Shown in pieces: positions 52,890 to 60,588 of a stretch of 64,000 nt of DNA. Origin of the DNA: Phenylobacterium montanum (GTDB lineage Bacteria > Pseudomonadota > Alphaproteobacteria > Caulobacterales > Caulobacteraceae); assembly GCF_018135625.1 (NCBI RefSeq), contig NZ_CP073078.1, positions 2,574,501 through 2,638,500 of the forward strand, in the 5' to 3' direction. The stretch's first letter is position 1; each line of letters begins with the position of its first letter. The notes beneath the pieces are model-generated. The model made no database searches and was not told the DNA's origin. It worked only from the letters and a program-made list of their open reading frames with translations. The position numbers were made by a program, and so were the translations under genes.

Positions 52890-53576
52890 ATGGGAAACGT
52901 CATCAGACTGCACGACGAAGAACACGAGCGGGTCCAGCTGTTGCTGCCCTGGTTCGTCACCTCGAGCCTGGAGCCTGCCGAACAGGCCCTGGCGGAGGCT
53001 CACATCGCCGGTTGCGCGGAATGCCAGGCGGATCTCGCCCTGGAGCGCCGGTTGTGCGCGGCGGTCGCCGACCTGCCGATCGAGGCGGAGGCGCCTGCCT
53101 GGACCCCGGCGCCCACCGCTGCGCCGCCGCGCCGCAGCGCCGTCGGCTGGCGCGGCCTGAACGTGCGGGGCTTCGGGGGACGTCGGCTGGGCGGTGGTGT
53201 CGCCCTGACGGGTCCCGGCATTCGCGCCGCCGCGCCCTGGCTCGGCTGGGCCCTGGCCGGTCCGGCCCTGGCGGCCCTGACCCTGGTGCTGGTCACCCCG
53301 CCCAGAAATCCAGAGGCCCGCTATCATACGCTGAGCGCACAGGCCACGGCGCCGACGGCCGGCAATGTGGTGGTGATCTTCCGTCCCGACGCGCGCGAAC
53401 AGGACTTGCGTGCGGCGCTGAAGGCCGGCGGGGCGCGGCTGGTGGACGGCCCGACCGCGGCCGACGCCTATGTGCTGCACGTCGCCGCCACCGACCGTAG
53501 CGCGGCCATCGCCCGCCTGCGCCGCCAGCCCTCGGTCGAGCTGGCCGAGCCGATCGATTCCAGCGGCCCGCCGTGA
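52890..53576 (+). CDS. Membrane anti-sigma factor with periplasmic subtilase-propeptide-like domain
   Basis: 228 aa from ATG 52890. Residues ~1-60 form a zinc-type anti-sigma domain: H38-x3-C42-x2-C45 (AHIAGCAECQ). A Pro/Arg linker leads to one transmembrane helix (about 117-136). The periplasmic part, residues ~158-222 (VVVIFRPDAREQDLRAALKAGGARLV... RLRRQPSVELAEPI), resembles the I9-like propeptides of subtilases: a beta-alpha-beta-beta-alpha-beta pattern ending in a VExAEP strand. The next gene, overlapping by one base, encodes a subtilase with a similar propeptide. This suggests that the anti-sigma factor binds, inhibits or is cut by that protease. A simple anti-sigma role is secure; the propeptide role is inference. 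Confidence 0.85.
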   Translation: MGNVIRLHDEEHERVQLLLPWFVTSSLEPAEQALAEAHIAGCAECQADLALERRLCAAVADLPIEAEAPAWTPAPTAAPPRRSAVGWRGLNVRGFGGRRLGGGVALTGPGIRAAAPWLGWALAGPALAALTLVLVTPPRNPEARYHTLSAQATAPTAGNVVVIFRPDAREQDLRAALKAGGARLVDGPTAADAYVLHVAATDRSAAIARLRRQPSVELAEPIDSSGPP

Positions 53577-54832
53577 TGCGCCGCCTGCTCGCCAGCCTTG
53601 CCGCGGCCGCCGGCCTGTGGTTCGCCGCTCCCGCCACCGCCCTGCCCGCCGCGCCGGCCGCCGACGCCGCAGCCGAGGCCCAGCGGGTGCTGGTGATGCT
53701 GCGGCTGCCGCCGCCGCACTACCGCGCCAGCGGCGACTATGGCGACGCCTATGCCGACGGCCTCGGCCACAGCGCCCGCTGGCGCATCGCCAGCCGCCTG
53801 GCCCATGATCACGGCCTGACCCTGGTCAGCGACTGGCCGATGCCGCTGGTAGGGGTGGACTGTTTCGTGCTGACCGTGCCGGCGGGCCGCTCGCCGGCCG
53901 AGGCCGCCGACCAGCTGTCGCACGATCCGGCCGTGGCCTGGGCCCAGCCGATGAACCTCTATCACGCGGAAAGCGCCGGGCCTGGCGCGGGCGATCCCCT
54001 GTTCCGCGTGCAGCCGGCCGCCCGGGCCTGGCGGCTGGCCGACCTGCACCAGATCGCCACCGGCAAGAGCGTGCGGGTGGCGGTGGTCGACAGCAAGATC
54101 CAGCTCGACCATCCCGACCTGGCCGGCCAGGTCGAGCTGAGCCGCGATTTTGTCCCCGATCACCCGGCGGTCGCCGAGGCTCATGGCACCGGGATCGCCG
54201 GGGTGATCGCCGCGCGAGCCGACAACGGCGTGGGCATAGCGGGCGTTGCGCCCGAAGCGCGGCTTCTCGGCCTGCGCGCCTGCTGGCAGGCGACCGGCCA
54301 GATGATCACGAGCGGCACCGTCTGCGACAGCCTGAGCCTGGCGAAGGCGATCGACTTCGCCGTCAGCCGCCGCGCCCAGGTGATCAATCTCAGCCTCAGC
54401 GGGCCGCCCGACACCCTGCTGGGGCGCCTGCTGGACGCCGCCCTCGAGCGGGGTGTGACGGTAGTCGGCGCCTATGACGGCCGGCTGCCGCAGGGCGGCT
54501 TCCCCGCTTCGCACGCCGGTGTGGTGGCGGTCACGGACGAGTCGTCGCCAGAGCTTGCATCAGGCATATATGTGGCGCCGGGTCGCGATGTGCCGACCAC
54601 GCAGCCGGGCGGACGCTGGGTGATGGTCAATGGGAGCTCCTATGCGGCGGCGCATGTCAGCGGCCTGTTCGCCTTGCTGCGCGAGCGTTCATCCCGCGCC
54701 GACACGGCCGCTGCGCTGGTCGCCGCCCGCGGCGGAACCATCGACGCCTGCGCCAGCCTGCTCAAGGCCTCGGGTCCCTGTGGCTGCGGTTGCGCTCGAG
54801 CCCCAAGCAATTCGCCTGACGCCGCCCGCTAG
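53576..54832 (+). CDS. Exported subtilase (S8 family), Asp at the oxyanion-hole position
   Basis: 418 aa from ATG 53576. Signal peptide about 1-23, propeptide-like region about 37-127 (RVLVMLRLP... VAWAQPM), then a subtilisin domain with D172 (VAVVDSKIQLDHPDL), H203 (EAHGTGIAGVIAA) and S355 (NGSSYAAAH) as catalytic triad. Where most subtilases have AGN, giving the oxyanion Asn, this one reads AYDG with D301. Asp there is known in proprotein convertase PC2 but is rare. A short Cys-rich tail (CGCGCA) ends the protein. It overlaps the anti-sigma gene and the following porin gene. Activity is likely but may be reduced or specialised. Confidence 0.9.
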   Translation: MRRLLASLAAAAGLWFAAPATALPAAPAADAAAEAQRVLVMLRLPPPHYRASGDYGDAYADGLGHSARWRIASRLAHDHGLTLVSDWPMPLVGVDCFVLTVPAGRSPAEAADQLSHDPAVAWAQPMNLYHAESAGPGAGDPLFRVQPAARAWRLADLHQIATGKSVRVAVVDSKIQLDHPDLAGQVELSRDFVPDHPAVAEAHGTGIAGVIAARADNGVGIAGVAPEARLLGLRACWQATGQMITSGTVCDSLSLAKAIDFAVSRRAQVINLSLSGPPDTLLGRLLDAALERGVTVVGAYDGRLPQGGFPASHAGVVAVTDESSPELASGIYVAPGRDVPTTQPGGRWVMVNGSSYAAAHVSGLFALLRERSSRADTAAALVAARGGTIDACASLLKASGPCGCGCARAPSNSPDAAR

Positions 54833-55529
54833 CCGGCGCGCCAGGGCTCTGGCGGCGGTGCTGGCGCTGGCGCCCGCGGGCCACGCGGCGGCCCAGGCGG
54901 CGTTCAGCGCCACTTTGCAATCGGACTATCAGTATCGCGGGATCTCGCTGAGCGAGGGGCGGCCGACGCTGTCCCTGAACCTCGCCTACGACCATTCCAG
55001 CGGCGCCTACGCCGGGGCCTCGGCGATCGCCGTAGACGCGGCCCACGACGGGGTCGAGATGCTGGGCTTCACCGCCTATGCCGGCTATTCGCACCGCCTG
55101 GCGCAGGGGCTGTCCTGGGAGGTAGGCGCCAGCAACACCAACGCCACCGACTATGACGCCGTCAAATATACGGTGAACTATACCGAGCTCTATGCAGGCC
55201 TCAGCAGCGAGCGCGTCAGCGCGCGTATCTACTATTCGCCGGACTATCTCGGCGAGTCGCGCAGTTCGCTCTATCTCGACCTCAACGGCTCGGTCTCGCC
55301 GGCCCCGCACTGGCGAGTTTTCGGCCATGCCGGGGTGCTGACGCCGCTCAGCGGATCGCCCTGGGGCGGCGGACGGCGGGAACTCTACGACCTGCGCGCC
55401 GGGGTCGCCGCCCAGGTCAAATCCTGCGAGTTCAGCCTCGCCTATACGGCCGCCTCGCCGCACATCTACGCCGAGCCCTTCCGGCGCGAGCGCAGCGCCC
55501 TGGTCGCCAGCGCCAGCTACTTCTTCTGA
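54780..55529 (+). CDS. TorF-like putative porin (TIGR02001-like)
   Basis: 249 aa from GTG 54780, overlapping the subtilase end by 53 nt. A basic N-terminus and hydrophobic stretch (RRARALAAVLALAPAGHAAAQA) act as signal peptide. The barrel shows alternating strands with the typical start FSATLQSDYQYRGISLSEGRPTLSLNLAYDHSSG (in residues ~42-75) and ends in SASYFF with a C-terminal Phe. It has the family look of TorF, a small putative outer-membrane channel. No ATG fits; the GTG is chosen because it adds a signal peptide. Being within the ECF operon, it is probably stress-induced. Confidence 0.8.
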   Translation: MAAVALEPQAIRLTPPASRRARALAAVLALAPAGHAAAQAAFSATLQSDYQYRGISLSEGRPTLSLNLAYDHSSGAYAGASAIAVDAAHDGVEMLGFTAYAGYSHRLAQGLSWEVGASNTNATDYDAVKYTVNYTELYAGLSSERVSARIYYSPDYLGESRSSLYLDLNGSVSPAPHWRVFGHAGVLTPLSGSPWGGGRRELYDLRAGVAAQVKSCEFSLAYTAASPHIYAEPFRRERSALVASASYFF

Positions 55530-55828
55530 TTTTTATTAACTGCATTTGAACGCTTCGCGGTCGGCTGGCAATTCACCGATTGGAAGGGGGCGTCGCCGCG
55601 CCCGGTGATGGCTGAAAAGACGACAGCGAACAGGAGGCCTCGCTAGTACCGCCCTTGGGTTTCGCCGCTTCGATGGCCGCCCTCGGCGCCTGGTTCACTT
55701 GAGTTCCTATCGCCCACAGCAGGGGCGGCGCTCGACAGCTTGCAATCGGTTTCCCATCGCGTCGTTGCGATCGCGATGAAGAGCGCCTGCGCCTTGTTCA
55801 AGACCTGAACGATGCAAGGAGGACAGAC
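55530..55828. other. Intergenic region before the TIGR03118 operon
   Basis: 299 nt with no convincing gene. The first part is AT-rich (GATTTTTATTAACTGCATTT); the remainder is GC-rich. It probably contains the promoter of the next operon, which could include a target of the neighbouring ECF sigma factor, but I could not identify a -35/-10 pair. AGGAGG ahead of the next ATG is clear. Confidence 0.5.
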
Positions 55829-56947
55829 GTGAAAACCCTAGGTCTCGTAACCCTTACCCTTGCTGGCCTTTTGGCCAGCTCCGCCATGGCCGCGCCGGTC
55901 AAGCTGACCGACGCACAGATGAGCCAGGTGGTCGCCGGCACCGACTTCCAGGTGATCAAGCTGATCTCCGACCAGCCGGGCGTCGCCACCACCACAGATC
56001 CGATGCTGGTCAACTCCTGGGGCCTGGCGGCCGCGCCCGGCGGCCCCCTGTGGGTGGCCAACAACGGCACCGGCACCTCGACGGTCTACGACCCCAGCAG
56101 CTTCTCCAAGCTCGGCCTGACCGTCTACATTCCCTCGGCCAGCGGCTCCGGCTGGGGTCCGGTCACCGGCACGGTGTTCAACGGCGGCGCCGCATCGACC
56201 TTCAACGTCACCGAGAACGGCAAGACCGGAAAGAGCGTCTTCATCTTCGACTCGGAAGACGGCCTGATCACCGGCTGGGCGCCGTCGGTCGACTTCAACA
56301 ACGCCGTGATCGCGGTCAACGACTCCAGTCAGGGCGCCGTGTTCAAGGGCCTCACCCTCGTGCCCATCCAGCACACCCAGTACCTTATGGCCGCCGATTT
56401 CGCGAACAACCGGGTCGACATCTTCAACACCAGCTTCCAGCAGGTCGGCTCGTTCACCGATCACTCCCTGCCGGACGGCTACGCGCCGTTCAACGTTCAG
56501 ACCCTGAACGGCATGGTCTACGTCGCCTTCGCCAAGCACGGCGACGGGCTGGATGAAGCTCACGGCCATGGCCTGGGCTATGTCGACATCTACAACAACC
56601 ACGGCCAGTTCGTGCGTCGCCTGGTCGCCGGCGGCGCGCTGAACGCCCCCTGGGGCCTGACCATCGCCCCGACCAGTTTCGGCCAGTTCGCCGGAGACCT
56701 CCTGGTCGGCAACTTCGGCAGCGGGATCATCGACGCCTATGACGCCACCACCGGCGCCTACAAGGGCCAGCTGAAGCAGAACGGCAAGACGATCAGCATC
56801 GAGGGCCTTTGGGCCCTGACCCAGTGGTCGGACGGCGAGATCCTGTTCTCCTCCGGCCCGGGCGACGAGAACCACGGCCTGGTAGGCGCCATCCGCCCAG
56901 CCTCGGCCGCAGCTTCATGGGCTTTCCGGACCCATGCCACCCATTGA
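55829..56947 (+). CDS. Exported TIGR03118-like beta-propeller protein with double-glycine-like motif
   Basis: 372 aa with a signal peptide (MKTLGLVTLTLAGLLASSAMA). Directly after it is LTDAQMSQVVAG (26-37). Counting back from the A36-G37 dipeptide, the hydrophobic and acidic/amide positions fit the double-glycine leader consensus (L-12, Q-8, M-7, V-4, A-2, G-1). The remainder has NHL/propeller-like blades (NSWGLAAAPGGPLWVANNGTGTSTVY; LMAADFANNRVDIFN; APWGLTIAPTSFGQFAGDLLVGNFG), resembling family TIGR03118, whose function is unknown. The gene overlaps the following C39 peptidase gene by 14 nt. I infer that the peptidase may cut after the AG. Confidence 0.82.
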   Translation: MKTLGLVTLTLAGLLASSAMAAPVKLTDAQMSQVVAGTDFQVIKLISDQPGVATTTDPMLVNSWGLAAAPGGPLWVANNGTGTSTVYDPSSFSKLGLTVYIPSASGSGWGPVTGTVFNGGAASTFNVTENGKTGKSVFIFDSEDGLITGWAPSVDFNNAVIAVNDSSQGAVFKGLTLVPIQHTQYLMAADFANNRVDIFNTSFQQVGSFTDHSLPDGYAPFNVQTLNGMVYVAFAKHGDGLDEAHGHGLGYVDIYNNHGQFVRRLVAGGALNAPWGLTIAPTSFGQFAGDLLVGNFGSGIIDAYDATTGAYKGQLKQNGKTISIEGLWALTQWSDGEILFSSGPGDENHGLVGAIRPASAAASWAFRTHATH

Positions 56948-57650
56948 CGGCGGCGCCGGCCCCGTCGCCAAGCGCGTAGCCTCTGGCCGGCTCATCCCCC
57001 CCGTCGCCGCGATGCTTCTGCTCGCGGCGGCCAGCCCCCTCCCAGCCGCCGCCCCCATCGGCGGCTGGGAACCTGGTGTCAAGCGCGTGGCCAGCCTGAC
57101 CGAGCTGCGCGAGGCCGGCGTGGTGCGCCAGCACTGGGACCTGACCTGCGGCGCGGCGGCCGTCGCCACCCTTCTGACCTATCAGCTGAACCATCCGGTC
57201 AGCGAGCGCGAGGTCACCCTCGCCATGCTGCGCCAGACCAGTCCCCAGCTCGTGCGCCAGCGGCTGGGATTTTCCCTGCTCGATCTCAAACGCTACGCCG
57301 CGGGTCAGGGCTTCGAGGCCACGGGCTACACCGGGCTGGAGGTCGCCGATCTGGCTCGCATGGCGCCCCTTATCGTGCCCATCCGCCCCCTGGGCCTGAA
57401 CCACTTCGTCGTTGTGCGCGGCCGGCAGGGCGACCGGCTGCTGCTGGCCGACCCCGCCTTCGGCGACCGCACCATGTCCGTCGAAGCCTTCGAGCACCAA
57501 TGGGCCAACCACATCGGCTTCACTGTCACCGATCCCAAGGATCCCAACCCAACCAACCGCATGGGCGCGCCGGGACGCCTGTTCCTGATTCCGAGCGACC
57601 AGGCCCTGCGCGCCTCGGCCGCCGCCCTTGAGGTGAGACCCAGACCGTGA
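56934..57650 (+). CDS. Exported C39-type cysteine peptidase (FapD-like)
   Basis: 238 aa. A basic N-terminus and hydrophobic segment (IPPVAAMLLLAAASPLPAAA) indicate export, so it works in the periplasm. The C39 active site is complete: Q66, C72 (VRQHWDLTCGAAAVATLL), H157 (LNHFVVVRG) and D173 (LADPAFGD). C39 peptidases cleave after double-glycine motifs, normally as domains of ABC exporters. Stand-alone exported versions include FapD, which serves the Fap amyloid operon. Here it lies between a protein with a double-glycine-like motif and a barrel resembling FapF, so the three are probably a processing and export unit. It overlaps both neighbours. Confidence 0.87.
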   Translation: MPPIDGGAGPVAKRVASGRLIPPVAAMLLLAAASPLPAAAPIGGWEPGVKRVASLTELREAGVVRQHWDLTCGAAAVATLLTYQLNHPVSEREVTLAMLRQTSPQLVRQRLGFSLLDLKRYAAGQGFEATGYTGLEVADLARMAPLIVPIRPLGLNHFVVVRGRQGDRLLLADPAFGDRTMSVEAFEHQWANHIGFTVTDPKDPNPTNRMGAPGRLFLIPSDQALRASAAALEVRPRP

Positions 57651-58780
57651 CCGCCAGAACCATTCTCGCCAGAGCCGCCTTGGCCAGCCTCGCCGTATTC
57701 GTGGCCGCCGCCCCGGCCCGCGCTCAGACCACCGGCGGCGCTGCCATGAGCAACCAGGATCTGCTGCAGGCGCTGCAACTGCGCGACCAGGCCATCACCG
57801 CCCTGGAGCGGCGGGTGGCGGCCCTGGAGGCCGAGCGTCGCGCCCCGCAGCCCGCGCCGATCGCCACCCTGGATCCGCCCGCCGCCCCCGCGGCCCAACC
57901 GGCCGTGGTCGCCAGCCAGGCGACGGATGACGCTGCGCTCCAGGCCCTTTCCCGCGGCCTTGTCGAGCGCGGCGCCCTGGTGCTGCCCAAGGGGATGATG
58001 GAGATCTCTCCCAGCCTCACCTACAGCCACTCGATCAGCCAGGGCCTGACCCTGGTGGACAACGCCGAAGGCGTCTCCACCGTCGACAGCCAGAGGCTGA
58101 GCGACGACGGGCTGAACGCGAGCGTGAGCGCCAAGCTGGGCCTGCCCTGGCGCAGCCAGCTGCAGCTCACCGTGCCCTACGACCTGCAGCGCGACGTCTC
58201 GGCCCTGGGCGACGGCTCGCACCGGACCACCACCGCCGCCTCGATCGGCGACGTCGAGGTCGAACTCAGCCGCCAACTGTTCGTCGAGCGCGGCTGGCGG
58301 CCGGACGTCGTGTTGGCGGGGGCCTGGCGCTTCCCGACCGGGATCGATCCCTTCCGCGGCGGGGTCGCGGGCGTGACCAACGGCGGCGGCGCGCACGAGG
58401 CCACCGTGCGCCTGACCGCGCTGAAGAGCGCCGACCCGATGGTGTTCTTCTCCACCCTATCCTACGGCCGCAGCCTTTCGGTGCACGAAAGCTACGGCCG
58501 GGTGCAGCCGGGCGAGGAGTTGAACTGGCAACTCGGCGGGCTGTTGTCCGTGAGCCCTGAGACCTCGCTGTCGATGAGCCTGGTGCAGGATTTCCGCGAC
58601 CGCACCACCGTCAACGGCGCCGGAATCGCCGGCAGCGACCAGGTCTCCTCGGTGCTGCAGTTCGGCCTCGACCAGGTCCTGACCCGCAAGCTCCTGCTGG
58701 ACGTGTCGCTGGGCGTGGGCGTGACCCGCGACGCGCCCAACTACACCCTGATGGTCTCGCTGCCGATCCGGCTCTACTGA
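57647..58780 (+). CDS. Outer-membrane beta-barrel with N-terminal coiled coil (FapF-like)
   Basis: 377 aa from GTG 57647 overlapping the C39 stop (GTGA). Signal peptide to about residue 26 (VAAAPARA), a coiled coil (SNQDLLQALQLRDQAITALERRVAALEAE), a Pro/Ala linker, then about 270 residues of alternating beta-strands ending in LMVSLPIRLY with an aromatic C-terminus. This arrangement is like FapF, the trimeric barrel that secretes Fap amyloid subunits. Sequence similarity to FapF cannot be judged by eye, so the comparison is architectural. It ends the three-gene unit. Confidence 0.8.
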   Translation: MTARTILARAALASLAVFVAAAPARAQTTGGAAMSNQDLLQALQLRDQAITALERRVAALEAERRAPQPAPIATLDPPAAPAAQPAVVASQATDDAALQALSRGLVERGALVLPKGMMEISPSLTYSHSISQGLTLVDNAEGVSTVDSQRLSDDGLNASVSAKLGLPWRSQLQLTVPYDLQRDVSALGDGSHRTTTAASIGDVEVELSRQLFVERGWRPDVVLAGAWRFPTGIDPFRGGVAGVTNGGGAHEATVRLTALKSADPMVFFSTLSYGRSLSVHESYGRVQPGEELNWQLGGLLSVSPETSLSMSLVQDFRDRTTVNGAGIAGSDQVSSVLQFGLDQVLTRKLLLDVSLGVGVTRDAPNYTLMVSLPIRLY

Positions 58781-58792
58781 GCCGGCGCCCCC

Positions 58793-59014
58793 TCAGTCGA
58801 TCAGGACGATGCGGTCCTTGAGATAGGCGTTGATCTTGCCGAAGGCGGCGATGCAGGCCCGCGCGCTGGCGCGGTCGGCCGGCAGCAGTTCTTCCGGGAT
58901 CGGATAAGGGGCGCTGAAGCTGTAGTGCAGCCGGCTCTTCTGCTCGGCCTTGACCCGGGTCGCGCGCATCTTCAGCCCCGTCAGCTTGTCATGGAGCTTC
59001 AGTTCCGAATCCAT
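58793..59014 (-). CDS. Small hypothetical protein
   Basis: 73 aa, charged, starting MDSELKLHDKLTGLKMRA and ending AYLKDRIVLID. It has a basic central part (RVKAEQKSRLHYSF) and no signal peptide or membrane segment. GGGAG lies about 10 nt upstream. Coding character is good, and it fills the gap between the barrel gene (convergent) and the efflux locus. I do not recognise the family. Confidence 0.6.
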   Translation of the reverse strand: MDSELKLHDKLTGLKMRATRVKAEQKSRLHYSFSAPYPIPEELLPADRASARACIAAFGKINAYLKDRIVLID

Positions 59015-59073
59015 GGCCGCGCCCGCTCCCGCACTCCCGCGCGCAGGGTTAAGCGGCCGACCTTACGGCAGGA

Positions 59074-60549
59074 TTAATGGCGAACGCCGCTATTCGCCGC
59101 CACCTGCAGCGAGGCCTCAGGCCGCCAGCCGCCGCCGAGGGCGCGATAGGCGGCCACCGCCGCCCGGGCGGCGCCGGCGCGGGCCTGGACCAGCTGGTCC
59201 GAGGCGGACAGGAGGTCGCGGTCGGCGTCGCGCACGTCGGTCAGGCTGATCACCCCGCCCTCATAGGCCTGTTCGGCCTGGTCGCGGGCGGCCTTCAGCT
59301 GGTCTATCTGGCGTGTCAGCGCCTGGGCTCGGGCCTGCTGCTGGGCGAGGTCGGTGACCGCATCCTCCACCTCCTCGGTGGCGCGCAGCACGCTCTGGCG
59401 CCAGGCCGCCAGGGCCTCGGCCTTCGCCCCCTCAGCCTCGGCCACCTCGGCGTCGATCCGGCCGAAGTCGAACAGCCGCCAGCGCAGGCCGCCGGCGATC
59501 TGGTGCTCCAGCGCCCGGCCGGCGAACAGGCTGCCGGCGTCCATGGAATCCACGCCCAATAGCCCCGAAATCGAGACCTTGGGATAGTAGTCGGCAATGG
59601 CTGCGCCAATCCCGGCGTTGGCGGCGACCAGCTTCTGCTCGGCGGCGAGCACGTCCGGGCGGCGGCGCAAAAGCTCGCCCGGCCCCTCGGCGATGGACAG
59701 GGTTGGCGCGGCCGGCAGGTCGGCCGGCGCCTCCAGCTCGGCGCGCCAGGAGCCCGGCTGGGCGTCCATCAGGACGTCGAGCCGGTTCAACTCGGCCTCG
59801 AGCCCCGAGACCAGCGGCGGGATCGAGGCGCGCACCTGTTCCAGCAACGCCTGGGCCTGGTGCTGCTCGCGCTCGGGCGAGACGCCCTGGCCGACCCGGC
59901 GGTTCAGCAGGTCCACGAGATCGGCCTGGGTCTTTTCCTGGCGGCGGGCGACGTCCAGCCGCGCCTGGAAGGCGCGGGCCTGCAGGTAGGCGTCGGCGGC
60001 GTCGGCGGTGACGCTGAGGCGGACGGCGGCAGCGCGGGCCTCGCTGGCCTTGGCGTTGGCTAGGGCGGCCTCGTGCTGGCGGCGCAGGCCGCCGAAGAGA
60101 TCGATCTCCCAGCTGGCGCCGACGCCGAGCGTGGCTTCGTCGAAGTCGCGCTGGAAGCCCGGCAGATGGCCGCCGATCTCACCGATTGGGCTCTGCAGAG
60201 ACTGGCCGGTGCGAGCGGCGTTTCCGCTGGCCGCGGCCTGCGGCAGGAGCGCGGCGCCCGCGGCGCGCGCCAGGGCGCGGGACTGCAGGATGCGCGCTCG
60301 GGCCTGTTCGATGTCGAGGTTCTGCGCCTGGGCCCGCTCGACCACGCGGACCAACTCTGGATCGCCGAAGGCTCGCCACCAGGTCTCCAGCTCGACCGGA
60401 GCAGAGGCGGCGGCCGGCGCGGCGGCGTGATAGGCGGCGGTCAGCTTCAAGTCCGGCCGCTGATAGTCCGGCCCGACGGCGCAGGCGCCGGCCAGGAGGG
60501 CGAGAAGCAGGGCGGGCGCGGTGCGCAGGGCTTTGCGGGCGAGGGTCAT
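59074..60549 (-). CDS. Outer-membrane efflux lipoprotein (NodT/OprM family)
   Basis: 491 aa from ATG 60549. The lipobox LLAGAC at the end of the signal peptide is followed by CAVGPDYQRPD, the classic NodT start. Two TolC-like halves follow, with the family landmarks WWRAFGDPEL, ASWEIDLFGGLRR and RWRLFDFGRIDAEV. It forms the outer-membrane channel of a tripartite drug-efflux pump. It lies 39 nt downstream of emrB on the same strand, so the two are co-transcribed. The periplasmic adaptor is on the opposite strand at 63301. Confidence 0.95.
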   Translation of the reverse strand: MTLARKALRTAPALLLALLAGACAVGPDYQRPDLKLTAAYHAAAPAAASAPVELETWWRAFGDPELVRVVERAQAQNLDIEQARARILQSRALARAAGAALLPQAAASGNAARTGQSLQSPIGEIGGHLPGFQRDFDEATLGVGASWEIDLFGGLRRQHEAALANAKASEARAAAVRLSVTADAADAYLQARAFQARLDVARRQEKTQADLVDLLNRRVGQGVSPEREQHQAQALLEQVRASIPPLVSGLEAELNRLDVLMDAQPGSWRAELEAPADLPAAPTLSIAEGPGELLRRRPDVLAAEQKLVAANAGIGAAIADYYPKVSISGLLGVDSMDAGSLFAGRALEHQIAGGLRWRLFDFGRIDAEVAEAEGAKAEALAAWRQSVLRATEEVEDAVTDLAQQQARAQALTRQIDQLKAARDQAEQAYEGGVISLTDVRDADRDLLSASDQLVQARAGAARAAVAAYRALGGGWRPEASLQVAANSGVRH

Positions 60550-60588
60550 GGGAGCCTCTGAGGGGTTTGGGGAGGAGAGCATCAAGGA

